Assembly: GCA_017421045.1 (NCBI GenBank)
Contig: JAFQMC010000023.1
Span: forward strand, 1 to 64,000
Origin: Clostridia bacterium
GTDB taxonomy: Bacteria > Bacillota > Clostridia > Oscillospirales > Acutalibacteraceae
Length of the DNA stretch: 64,000 nucleotides
Direction of reading: 5' to 3'
Shown here: positions 26,403 to 33,814 of the stretch, piece after piece
How the letters are laid out: each line of letters opens with the position of its first letter
Position numbering within the stretch: the first letter of the stretch is position 1
Notes under the pieces: generated by a model
Seen by the model: the letters and a program-made list of their open reading frames with translations, nothing else
Told to the model about the DNA's origin: nothing
The model's database searches: none
Translations under genes and position numbers: made by a program

Positions 26403-27764
26403 ATGAGTTTCGGTGAAAAAATACTTAACTACAAAGAAGACATACTTAAGGATCTTGACGAACTTCTGAGAATACGCTCGGTGTATGCTGAGGATCCGAA
26501 AAAATGCAAAGAAGCACTTGGCTGGATGCTGAAAAAAGCGGAGAGCTTCGGGCTTGTTGCAAAAAACATTGACAATAAAGCAGGTCATGCCGAGCTTGGC
26601 GAAGGCGGAAAAATCTGCGCTACTCTCACCCACCTTGACGTTGTGCCTGCAGGTGACAACTGGGAATGTGAGCCTTTTGAGCTGACAAGACGTGACGGCA
26701 AGCTTCTCGGCAGAGGTGTTGCTGATGACAAAGGCTCAGCACTGCTGACTCTTTACTGCCTGAAAGTTCTCAAAGACGAGGGCATCGTCGGCAAAAATAC
26801 ACTGAGGGCTATCTTCGGTACAGACGAAGAGGTTGGAATGACCGATGTTGTGGCATACTTCGGCAAGGAGCAGATGCCTGATATGTCCTTTACTCCTGAC
26901 TCAGGCTACGGCATATGCTCTGCAGAAAAAGGTATACTGCAACTTGAAATATCCAGCAAGAATCACGATGCAGGTCTGCTCACAGAGCTCAAGGGCGGAA
27001 GTGCAACAAATGCTGTTCCCGACAGCGCCTATGCACTTCTCAACTGCACTGAAAACGACGACCATCAGCTTATGAGACTTGCCGACGCAAAGGGTATCGA
27101 CTTTGAATTCAGCTACACCATTGACGGTCTGATGATAAAAAGCCGTGGTAAAGCCGCTCATGCCTGTGAGCCTGAGCTGGGTGAAAATGCAATTCTGGAG
27201 CTTGTTGACCTGCTGGCAGGTAACTTCTCTCTGCAGGCACTGGGCAACCTGTGCTCCTTTATCTCTACAAACATCGGCACCGAATACAACGGCACATCCC
27301 TTGGTATGAAGATGCGTGATTCCCAGTCAGGGGCACTGACAGCGTGCCTTTCTACAATATGCATTGACGACCTTAATGCCAAGGCCACTATCGATATCAG
27401 ATACCCTGTTACCTTTGGCGGTAAGGAGCTTATCCGAAGAGTCAAAAAAGCAGCTGAATACGAAAACGTTGACGTTAAGATTCTCTCTCATACACTGCCT
27501 TTGTGTCTTGACGAGAGCAAGCCTATCATTGGTATTCTTCAGGATGCCTACGAGGAAATAACAGGAGAAAAGCCTCTGATGTATTCAACGGGCGGCGGCA
27601 CATATGCAAGAAAGCTGGGCGGCAACGGCGTTGCCTTTGGCCCTGTGTTCCCCGGTGAGGATGCAAGACTGCACAACTCCAACGAAGGTATCAACGAGGA
27701 GAACTTCTGGAAACATGCCCAGATTTGTCTTGAATCAATGTACAGAATGTTCACCGCTGAGTAA
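26403..27764 (+). CDS. pepV: M20 family dipeptidase, PepV/Sapep type
   Basis: This is a 453-residue cytosolic di-zinc peptidase. Metal ligands and catalytic residues lie in THLDVVPAG, GRGVADDKG, GTDEEVGM and SFTPDSGYG, and the C-terminal metal-binding region has YSTGGGTYAR. The length suits the PepV family, which releases amino acids from dipeptides. GGAGG precedes the ATG at 26403; upstream in-frame starts would give an odd hydrophobic extension. It leads an apparent cluster with the next three genes. Confidence 0.88.
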   Translation: MSFGEKILNYKEDILKDLDELLRIRSVYAEDPKKCKEALGWMLKKAESFGLVAKNIDNKAGHAELGEGGKICATLTHLDVVPAGDNWECEPFELTRRDGKLLGRGVADDKGSALLTLYCLKVLKDEGIVGKNTLRAIFGTDEEVGMTDVVAYFGKEQMPDMSFTPDSGYGICSAEKGILQLEISSKNHDAGLLTELKGGSATNAVPDSAYALLNCTENDDHQLMRLADAKGIDFEFSYTIDGLMIKSRGKAAHACEPELGENAILELVDLLAGNFSLQALGNLCSFISTNIGTEYNGTSLGMKMRDSQSGALTACLSTICIDDLNAKATIDIRYPVTFGGKELIRRVKKAAEYENVDVKILSHTLPLCLDESKPIIGILQDAYEEITGEKPLMYSTGGGTYARKLGGNGVAFGPVFPGEDARLHNSNEGINEENFWKHAQICLESMYRMFTAE

Positions 27765-27795
27765 GACCATACGATATGCGAAAGGAGCTTAAGAT

Positions 27796-28608
27796 ATGAG
27801 CCCTGAAAAAATTATTAAACTTCAGACAAGGGATAATCTCGGCAAAAACAACTGGCCGGGTGCTGTGGGAGCGATTTTCATTGTACTGCTTGCTGTTATG
27901 ATTGTGCTGTATCTATCCTCGGGTATAGACCTTGCTGTGATTTCCGTGACGGAAGCTGCAGCAGAATTTCTCGGAATTGATATGGAGAATTCTGCCGAGG
28001 AAACGGCAGGCTCGTTCACTCTTATTCCCTTGTTTATATTAATCACCCCGATTTTCACGGGTTTTCTCAGGTACATCTACCTCACCGTCAGAGACGGCAG
28101 TGCGGCTTTTGCTGAGGTTTTTTACTATTTCGGCAAAAAGTATTTCCGCACTCTGGGTGTAAATCTGATGCTTGTCCTGCGAAATTTCTGGAAGGTACTC
28201 CTGTGCTTTGCCCCTTACTACATTCTGTATATAATCACTGTTACAAATACTATAGAAAAAGAATCCCTTGCTTTTTTCGATATAATGTGCTATTTTATAA
28301 GTTACGCTCTGCTTTTAGGCGGAATTGTACTTTGTTTTAAACTTTGTGTTAAACATTTTCTGTATTTATTCCTGTATGTTGAAGACGAAAATATGGGTAT
28401 AAACGAGATGTTCGCACGAAGCAGTGAGTATATGGAGAAGTTCACGGAAAGCGTTTGCAAGCTTTTCTTCTCCCTCTTCCCCTTGGTGCTGAGTTGTATT
28501 TTGGTAATCCCCTGTGTCTTTGCTGTTCCGTATATTACGGCGACAATGTCTACCTCTGCAAAGTGGATTCTGGCTTTGCAGCATAATTCGGGAAATAAGG
28601 ATGAGTAA
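27796..28608 (+). CDS. DUF975-like polytopic membrane protein
   Basis: This is a 270-residue protein with about five or six hydrophobic helices. Its N-terminus (SPEKIIKLQTRDNLGKNNWPGAVGAIF in outline) resembles DUF975/YciC-type proteins, in which a short amphipathic start leads into the first helix. The function of these families is unclear, though they often accompany envelope genes. AAAGGAG precedes the ATG. The end overlaps the GT2 start by eight bases. Confidence 0.55.
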   Translation: MSPEKIIKLQTRDNLGKNNWPGAVGAIFIVLLAVMIVLYLSSGIDLAVISVTEAAAEFLGIDMENSAEETAGSFTLIPLFILITPIFTGFLRYIYLTVRDGSAAFAEVFYYFGKKYFRTLGVNLMLVLRNFWKVLLCFAPYYILYIITVTNTIEKESLAFFDIMCYFISYALLLGGIVLCFKLCVKHFLYLFLYVEDENMGINEMFARSSEYMEKFTESVCKLFFSLFPLVLSCILVIPCVFAVPYITATMSTSAKWILALQHNSGNKDE

Positions 28609-29689
28609 GAACATGTTGGTTTCACTATGTGTAATTGCATATAATGAGGAAAAAGTTCTCAACGGACTTTTCAGAAATATTGCGGCACAGACCTATCCCC
28701 ATCAGGACATCGAGGTTATACTTGTAGACAGCGAATCTACCGACAAGACCCGCTCTATGATGGAGGACTTCAAGGCTACTGACTACAAATTCAACAGAGT
28801 TGAGATTGTTACAAACTCTAAGAAGAATCAGGCGAGTGCATGGAACTGTGCTCTGTGTGCTGCAAAGGGTGATGTTATCATCCGCATTGATGCTCACGCC
28901 TCTATCCCCAGAGACTTCATCAGAAGATGTGCTGATAATCTGGAAGAGGGTGAGGACATTGTCGGCGGAGGCAGACCCAATATTGTTGACAACGAAACCT
29001 CCTGGAAGCTTACTCTGCTTGCGGCTGAGGAATCACTCTTCGGCAGTTCCATTGCTGAGTACAGACGTCCTACCGAAAAGAAAGAATATCACGACTCCCT
29101 TTTCCATGCGGCATACAGACGCAAGGTGTTCGAAAAGGTCGGCGGATTCAACGAGAGTCTGGGCAGAACGGAAGACAACGAGCTTCACTACCGCATCCGT
29201 GAAGCAGGCTTCAAAATGTGCAGTTGCCCTGACATCATCTCCTTCCAGCACACCAGAAACACCTTCAAGCACATGATCAAGCAGAAGTTCGGCAACGGCT
29301 ACTGGATCGGACTTACAACAGGTGTCTGCAGAGGCTGTCTGTCTTATTTCCACTTTGTTCCCTTTGCATTTTTACTGGTACTGATACTTTTCTCGGTGCT
29401 TGCGTGTTTCGGATATTTTTATCCCATAATGTTTCTGACACTTGCATATGCAATGTTCGATTTCACAAACACCGTGGGATGTTTTGTAACAAAGAAAGTA
29501 AAACCTCAGTTCTTTGTACTTCCTCTGCTCTTCCCTGTGCTTCACATTGCATACGGCGTGGGAACACTGTGGGGTCTTATCAAGATGCCCTTCTGGAAGC
29601 ATAAGCTCGGGGACAAGCCCTATAAGCGTATTGAAGAAGTACGCCAGATTATGATTAAAAACAATCCGGAGAATTCTCAGGATACATAA
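28601..29689 (+). CDS. GT2 family glycosyltransferase
   Basis: This is a 362-residue GT-A glycosyltransferase. The nucleotide-binding start is VSLCVIAYNEEKVL, with VILVDSESTDKT following. An acidic metal-binding motif lies in IIRIDAHASIPRDF, and the catalytic region holds GRTEDNELHYRIREAGF. Two or three C-terminal transmembrane helices anchor it. It probably adds sugars to a lipid-linked surface glycan. A second in-frame ATG at 28613 is also possible. It is followed 18 bases later by licD. Confidence 0.85.
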   Translation: MSKNMLVSLCVIAYNEEKVLNGLFRNIAAQTYPHQDIEVILVDSESTDKTRSMMEDFKATDYKFNRVEIVTNSKKNQASAWNCALCAAKGDVIIRIDAHASIPRDFIRRCADNLEEGEDIVGGGRPNIVDNETSWKLTLLAAEESLFGSSIAEYRRPTEKKEYHDSLFHAAYRRKVFEKVGGFNESLGRTEDNELHYRIREAGFKMCSCPDIISFQHTRNTFKHMIKQKFGNGYWIGLTTGVCRGCLSYFHFVPFAFLLVLILFSVLACFGYFYPIMFLTLAYAMFDFTNTVGCFVTKKVKPQFFVLPLLFPVLHIAYGVGTLWGLIKMPFWKHKLGDKPYKRIEEVRQIMIKNNPENSQDT

Positions 29690-29707
29690 TACTTTCAGGT
29701 GAGATTT

Positions 29708-30553
29708 ATGGCAAAGAACTTAAAACTTACTCCTGAAGAGCTCAGAGAGCTCCAGCTTTGCGAGTTGGATGCTCTTTTGTTCTTTGATGAATACTGCAGA
29801 AAAAACGGGTTGACCTATTATCTCTGCGGCGGATGCCTTATCGGTGCACTGCGCACGAAAGGATTCATCCCCTGGGATGATGATGTGGACGTGCTGATGC
29901 CGAGACCCGACTACGAAAAATTTCTGAAGCTTTACAGAAAAGAGAATCCCAGTGAACGTTTTGTGCTTGTGGATGATTCTGACGGCAGGAGCTTTTCGGG
30001 CAATATTTTTGCAGTGCTCAGCGACACAGACCACACACTGGTCAAAGACTATCAGCAGGATATGGATATCCCCAAGGGTTTACCTCTGGACATCTTCCCC
30101 ATTGACGGACTTGCAAGCGGTAAAATGGCAAGATACACTCAGTATTTCTTTACGATGGTGTACTCTCTGTTCCGCTCGCAAACTGTACCGAAGAATCAAG
30201 GCGGGCTCCTTGCCTTTGGCAGTAAAATCCTCCTCGGAGTTTTCAGAAGCCACAAAACAAGGTTTAAAATCTGGAAGTTTGCCGAGAAGCGTATGACCCG
30301 ATACAGCTTTGATGAATCGGAGAATGTGGCAGAGCTTTGCGCAGGATTTTACTTTATGAAAAAAGTTTATCCCCGAAGCATCTACGACGGAACCACGGAG
30401 GTAGAATTTGAGGGACACAGATACCTTGCTATGAAAAACTACGAAGAATATCTGAATATTCCTTTCGGGAATTATATGGAGCTTCCTCCTGAGGAAGAAC
30501 GTATTCCCCACCATGATATTGTTAAACTGGAGCTTAACAAGCCTTGCAGATGA
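29708..30553 (+). CDS. licD: LicD family phosphotransferase
   Basis: This is a 281-residue protein with the LicD signature: CGGCLIGALRTKGFIPWDDD, followed by VDVLMPRPDYEKF. This is a nucleotidyltransferase-like fold whose Asp residues bind metal. LicD proteins transfer phosphocholine or similar phospho-groups to cell-surface glycans. AGGTGAG precedes the ATG at 29708; an in-frame GTG at 29699 lies inside that site. With the GT2 gene it suggests surface polysaccharide decoration. Confidence 0.88.
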   Translation: MAKNLKLTPEELRELQLCELDALLFFDEYCRKNGLTYYLCGGCLIGALRTKGFIPWDDDVDVLMPRPDYEKFLKLYRKENPSERFVLVDDSDGRSFSGNIFAVLSDTDHTLVKDYQQDMDIPKGLPLDIFPIDGLASGKMARYTQYFFTMVYSLFRSQTVPKNQGGLLAFGSKILLGVFRSHKTRFKIWKFAEKRMTRYSFDESENVAELCAGFYFMKKVYPRSIYDGTTEVEFEGHRYLAMKNYEEYLNIPFGNYMELPPEEERIPHHDIVKLELNKPCR

Positions 30554-30568
30554 TGCAGGGCTTTTTTC
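30539..30568 (+). terminator. Terminator overlapping the licD stop
   Basis: AGCCTTGCA-GATGA-TGCAGGGCT followed by TTTTTTC. The stop codon lies in the loop and start of the 3' stem. Confidence 0.8.
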
Positions 30569-30616
30569 TTTTGGGTTTCACGCCATATTCAGAATAACAA
30601 AACTTATGAAAAAGTG

Positions 30617-30645
30617 TTGACAAACACACGCTTCAGTAATATTAT
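30617..30645 (+). promoter_or_regulatory. Promoter of the FMN riboswitch-ribU transcript
   Basis: TTGACA (30617-30622), a 17-base spacer and TATTAT (30640-30645) lie about 10 bases before the riboswitch P1 stem. Confidence 0.8.
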
Positions 30646-30654
30646 ATTATAGAA

Positions 30655-30775
30655 ATCTTTGAGGCGGGGTGAAAGTCCCCACCGGTGGTATAGCCCACAA
30701 CCACGGCGGATAACCTTCGCTGTGTTGAACAGGTGCAACTCCTGTGCCGACGGTAAAGTCCGGATGAAAAAAGAA
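30655..30775 (+). promoter_or_regulatory. FMN riboswitch (RFN element)
   Basis: The conserved RFN blocks are present in order: GAGGCGGGGTGAAAGTCCCC, ACCGGTGGTATAGCCCAC, AACAGGTGCAACTCCTGTG, CCGACGGTAAAGTCCGGATG and a closing AAAAGA that pairs with TCTTT. By known RFN behaviour, FMN binding should turn the downstream gene off. An alternative pairing, GCAAGACTTGTAT with ATACGAAGGCTTGC (about 30779-30813), precedes the terminator. Confidence 0.95.
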
Positions 30776-30830
30776 AAAGCAAGACTTGTATAATAAATCA
30801 TACGAAGGCTTGCACTACCTATGTCTTTTG

Positions 30831-30865
30831 TCCCCACGGATTTCGTGGGGATTTCTTTATTTTCA
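30831..30865 (+). terminator. Regulated terminator of the FMN riboswitch
   Basis: TCCCCACG-GATTT-CGTGGGGA followed by TTTCTTTATTTT lies between the aptamer and ribU, as expected for transcriptional control. Confidence 0.8.
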
Positions 30866-30877
30866 GGAGGGATAGTT

Positions 30878-31504
30878 ATGAGCGATATGGCTAAAGAAAA
30901 AGGCAACAAGAAAGGTTTCTTCACTACGAGGAACATTGTGAGCTGTGCGATGCTTGCGGCTTGTGCTACAATACTCACCTACATTGAATTCCCTACCTTT
31001 ATTGCGCCCAGCTTTTACAGATTCAATATTTCAGATTTGCCTGCGTTGATTGGTGCTTTCAGCATGGGTCCTCTGGCAGGTGTTATCATTGAGCTTGTAC
31101 GAAGCCTTATAATGCTGTTTGTCAACCCTATGAACCCCTCCATGGGAATCGGCGAGCTGTCAAACTTCCTTCTGGGATGTATCTTTGTTGTGCCTGCATC
31201 TCTTATTTACAGACGCAACAAAACCAAAGGCAGAGCTATTGTGGCATTGCTTGTGGGCGGGTTGTCTATGTCTGTTCTTGCAACCTTCCTGAATGCATTC
31301 GTGATGATTCCTCTCTACACAAAGATTATGTCTATTGAGGAAATACTGAGTCAGGTTCCAGAGTTCCTGCCCTTTGTAGACACTGTGTTTGAGCTGTGTC
31401 TGGTGTGCGTTCTGCCCTTTAACCTTATCAAGGCTTTTGTGGTGTCGTTTATTACCATATTTATTTACAAGCCTCTGAGTGTGCTTATTAAAGGTTTGAA
31501 TTGA
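30878..31504 (+). CDS. ribU: Riboflavin ECF transporter S component RibU
   Basis: This is a 208-residue membrane protein with about six helices. NIVSCAMLAACATILTYIEF opens the first helix, and the FYRFNISDLPALIGAFSMGP region is typical of RibU. The ATG at 30878 follows AGGAGGG. Its FMN riboswitch confirms a flavin role. It needs the EcfA1A2T module, which is encoded at 13.0-15.5 kb in this window. The stop codon lies inside the -35 box of the folT promoter. Confidence 0.92.
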   Translation: MSDMAKEKGNKKGFFTTRNIVSCAMLAACATILTYIEFPTFIAPSFYRFNISDLPALIGAFSMGPLAGVIIELVRSLIMLFVNPMNPSMGIGELSNFLLGCIFVVPASLIYRRNKTKGRAIVALLVGGLSMSVLATFLNAFVMIPLYTKIMSIEEILSQVPEFLPFVDTVFELCLVCVLPFNLIKAFVVSFITIFIYKPLSVLIKGLN

Positions 31505-31528
31505 CAAATCCTATCTTCGTAGTATAAT
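31501..31528 (+). promoter_or_regulatory. Promoter of the THF riboswitch-folT transcript
   Basis: TTGACA (31501-31506) overlaps the ribU stop codon; TATAAT is at 31523-31528 after a 16-base spacer. No terminator separates ribU from it, so read-through from ribU is also possible. Confidence 0.8.
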
Positions 31529-31536
31529 AGTTATTA

Positions 31537-31640
31537 CAGAGTAGAAGCTGTGCGTAAAGTGCCTATGGGACGGGGAGTTGCCCACAGGACGAAGGAAAGC
31601 CATTGTGCTGACCGCGGTACAGACTTCGCATCCCGCTGTT
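31537..31640 (+). promoter_or_regulatory. Tetrahydrofolate (THF) riboswitch
   Basis: The class I THF aptamer pattern is recognisable: GAGTAGAAGCTGTGCG, AAAGTGCC, GGGAGTTGCCCACAGGACGAA and, at the 3' side, GACCGCGGTACAGACTTCGC with ATCCCGCTGT closing against ACAG. Such elements repress folate transport or synthesis genes when THF is plentiful, which matches the downstream folT. Confidence 0.88.
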
Positions 31641-31655
31641 TAGTGAGAAAGCTGT

Positions 31656-31688
31656 GGGACAGAACCTCTGTGTTCTGTCCCTTTTTTC
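31656..31688 (+). terminator. Regulated terminator of the THF riboswitch
   Basis: GGGACAGAAC-CTCTGT-GTTCTGTCCC followed by TTTTTT is a perfect intrinsic terminator, 16 bases after the aptamer and 42 bases before folT. Confidence 0.88.
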
Positions 31689-31729
31689 TACGCTTTTATG
31701 TTCTAGACGGCGTATCAAGTGAGGTTTTT

Positions 31730-32284
31730 ATGAACAATTTGGTCGCTAAATTCACAAACTCTGCAAAGGAGCTTGGAAGAGTCAGAAGCCTGACGATTTG
31801 TGCCATGATGCTGGCACTGAGGGTGGTGCTTGGATACTTCTCCAACATCTCCCTGAGCATCACACCCAACGCAAAGGTAGGATTCGCCTTTCTGCCCATT
31901 GCCCTTGCGGCAATGCTCTGCGGGCCTGTGGCAGGAATGATTGTCGGAGGGCTGGGTGATGTAATCAGCTTCATACTGATGCCCATGGGCGGATACTTCT
32001 TCGGCTGGACACTCAACGGAATACTTGTTGGAATGCTCTACGGACTATTCCTGTACAAAACCGACAGCAGGTTTCTGCTGAAGCTTATCCTCTGCGAGGT
32101 TTTCATATCCTTTGGAGTTGAAGTACCGCTGGGGTCTTTATGGCTTCTCATTCAGTTTGACAAGGCTTTCTGGGTGATGGCAGGAACGAGAGCTCTGAAG
32201 TGTCTGATAGCTATTCCCATTGAGACGGCGCTGGTGTTCGCCTTCTCAAAACTACTGAAACGAATACCAAAACTGAACAACTAA
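31730..32284 (+). CDS. folT: Folate ECF transporter S component FolT
   Basis: This is a 184-residue membrane protein with about six helices. FolT-like sequence includes RSLTICAMMLALRVVLGYF, then SITPNAKVGFAFLPIALAAM and GGLGDVISFILMPMGGYFFG. The ATG at 31730 follows GTGAGG. The frame opens further upstream across the riboswitch, which cannot be coding. The THF riboswitch supports folate as the cargo, and EcfA1A2T should energise it. Confidence 0.9.
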   Translation: MNNLVAKFTNSAKELGRVRSLTICAMMLALRVVLGYFSNISLSITPNAKVGFAFLPIALAAMLCGPVAGMIVGGLGDVISFILMPMGGYFFGWTLNGILVGMLYGLFLYKTDSRFLLKLILCEVFISFGVEVPLGSLWLLIQFDKAFWVMAGTRALKCLIAIPIETALVFAFSKLLKRIPKLNN

Positions 32285-32298
32285 CCGAAATAAACAAT

Positions 32299-32334
32299 AA
32301 GGCTGAGATACGGAAAGCTCCATATCTCAGCCTT
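32299..32334. terminator. Bidirectional terminator after folT
   Basis: AAGGCTGAGATA and TATCTCAGCCTT form a 12-bp stem. It is followed by TGCTTTATTTA and serves folT and the converging dockerin gene. Confidence 0.75.
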
Positions 32335-32349
32335 TGCTTTATTTATAAA

Positions 32350-33639
32350 TTATTCAATAACAAGAGTTGCACCGACAAAGGGATTCACCGATATAAGTCT
32401 TGCTACATACTTCTGAATCTCGGTTGCATCCTTGATATTGACAATGCCGTTTAAATCGGCATCCCCAGAGAGTTCAGAATAATTGCTCACAGGGATATCT
32501 GCTATTTTCTTCTGAATCGCAGTTGCATCCCTGACTGTAACTGCGCCGTCGGAGTCTGTATCTCCGACCATATAGGATTCGTCGTCCTTGCCGGGAGTCA
32601 GCCCATACTCTCCGTTGCCGTAATAGTAGTACCACTCACCGTCATAGATAAGTCTTCCGTTATAATATCCTGCATTAAGGTAGCCGTTAGTGACAAATAT
32701 CATTCCGTCAAAGGTAGGAATTCCCTGGGGATAGGTGTCGCTCTCTAAGGGCTCATAATAATTTGCAGTGATGTTGTATGTCTGAAATGCGGCTTTATAA
32801 ATAGGTGCTTCTTTGTCGGTTCCGCAGTCAACATTGTTGTTCCAGATAATCGTCTCTACATCCTTCGGAACATCATAGTAATACACATTATCGGTATCTG
32901 CCTTGTGTGCTATATAGCCGGGCCATTCGTCGGGAGTCTCGGAACCCTCCCACCAGTAGATTCCTGCTGTGTCGGTGTACTCGTTGTACCATTCGTCGGG
33001 CATCAGGAAGTAATAGCGGTTATAGCCCTCTGCAACTGCAGGGAGAGTGTCGGGAGTTGCGATTAACTCCTCTGCGCCGTAGTTGCCCTCACCGTAGTAA
33101 TAAAACCAATCACCATAGAAGGTCTTTTTGCCTGAAAATGGGTTTGTTTCTGTTCTTTCAGGATCGATGACGTAAATTTTGCCGTCACATTCCGAGAGGT
33201 TAACAGGCATATCTTCAAGCTCCTTATGACCGGTGCTTAAATCAGCCCAATGTGCATCGTTGTACTCTTCCAGAGTCAAATCAACATAGTTGTTCCACAT
33301 AATGTTAACAACATCTTTGGGAACATCATAGTAATACACACTATCGCAATCGGCTTTGTTAGCTTTCACACCCGGCCAGGAGGATTGGGCATCTGTACCC
33401 TCCCACCAGTAGATTCCTGCACCGTCGGAATACTCGTTGTTCCAATCATCAGGCATCAGGAAGAAATAGCGGTTGCATCCTTCTTTCACCTCGGGCAACT
33501 GTTTGAGGCTGTCTGAAACAGTCGGGGTAAGAGCTGATGTTTCGTCCATAGCCTCGGCTGACACCGATATGAAAGAAAAAGCTGATGCCGAAAATACCAT
33601 AAGCATGGCGAGAATAAAAGATAAAATTTTCTTTGTCAT
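32350..33639 (-). CDS. Secreted protein with two aromatic CBM-like repeats and C-terminal dockerin
   Basis: This is a 429-residue protein. The signal peptide (1-28) ends in ISVSAEA. Two homologous modules lie at about 51-185 and 201-345. Each begins NRY(F/Y)FLMPD(D/E)W, continues AGIYWWEG and (E/S)WPG, then VYYYDVPKDV and IWNN, and closes with a Trp/Tyr cluster such as GDWFYYYGEGNYG. They resemble starch- or glycan-binding beta domains without a firm family. A two-loop dockerin (DTDSDGAVTVRD and DADLNGIVNIKD) spans about 357-417. AAGGAGG precedes the ATG. No catalytic domain is seen, so it is probably a scaffold-bound adhesin or binding subunit. Confidence 0.85.
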   Translation of the reverse strand: MTKKILSFILAMLMVFSASAFSFISVSAEAMDETSALTPTVSDSLKQLPEVKEGCNRYFFLMPDDWNNEYSDGAGIYWWEGTDAQSSWPGVKANKADCDSVYYYDVPKDVVNIMWNNYVDLTLEEYNDAHWADLSTGHKELEDMPVNLSECDGKIYVIDPERTETNPFSGKKTFYGDWFYYYGEGNYGAEELIATPDTLPAVAEGYNRYYFLMPDEWYNEYTDTAGIYWWEGSETPDEWPGYIAHKADTDNVYYYDVPKDVETIIWNNNVDCGTDKEAPIYKAAFQTYNITANYYEPLESDTYPQGIPTFDGMIFVTNGYLNAGYYNGRLIYDGEWYYYYGNGEYGLTPGKDDESYMVGDTDSDGAVTVRDATAIQKKIADIPVSNYSELSGDADLNGIVNIKDATEIQKYVARLISVNPFVGATLVIE

Positions 33640-33705
33640 GGTGAATCCTCCTTGCTGTCTGCATAAACCATATCAATGATTTTTATGAGTATTCCTTACG
33701 ATTTC

Positions 33706-33734
33706 ATTGTAGCACACTATATTTTTGTTGGCAA
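33706..33734 (-). promoter_or_regulatory. Promoter of the duplicated-module dockerin gene
   Basis: On the minus strand TTGCCA (33729-33734), a 17-base spacer and TACAAT (33706-33711), about 67 bases ahead of the ATG. Confidence 0.7.
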
Positions 33735-33754
33735 GATAAAAATCACAGACAGAG

Positions 33755-33792
33755 AAAAGCAGTCCCGATGACTATGATCGGAACTGCTTTTT
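33755..33792 (-). terminator. Terminator of alaS
   Basis: On the minus strand AAAAGCAGTTCCGAT and ATCGGGACTGCTTTT pair around a 7-base loop and run into TTTTCTCTG. It lies 23 bases past the alaS stop. Confidence 0.8.
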
Positions 33793-33814
33793 AATTGAGT
33801 TAAGTTTCTGTAAA

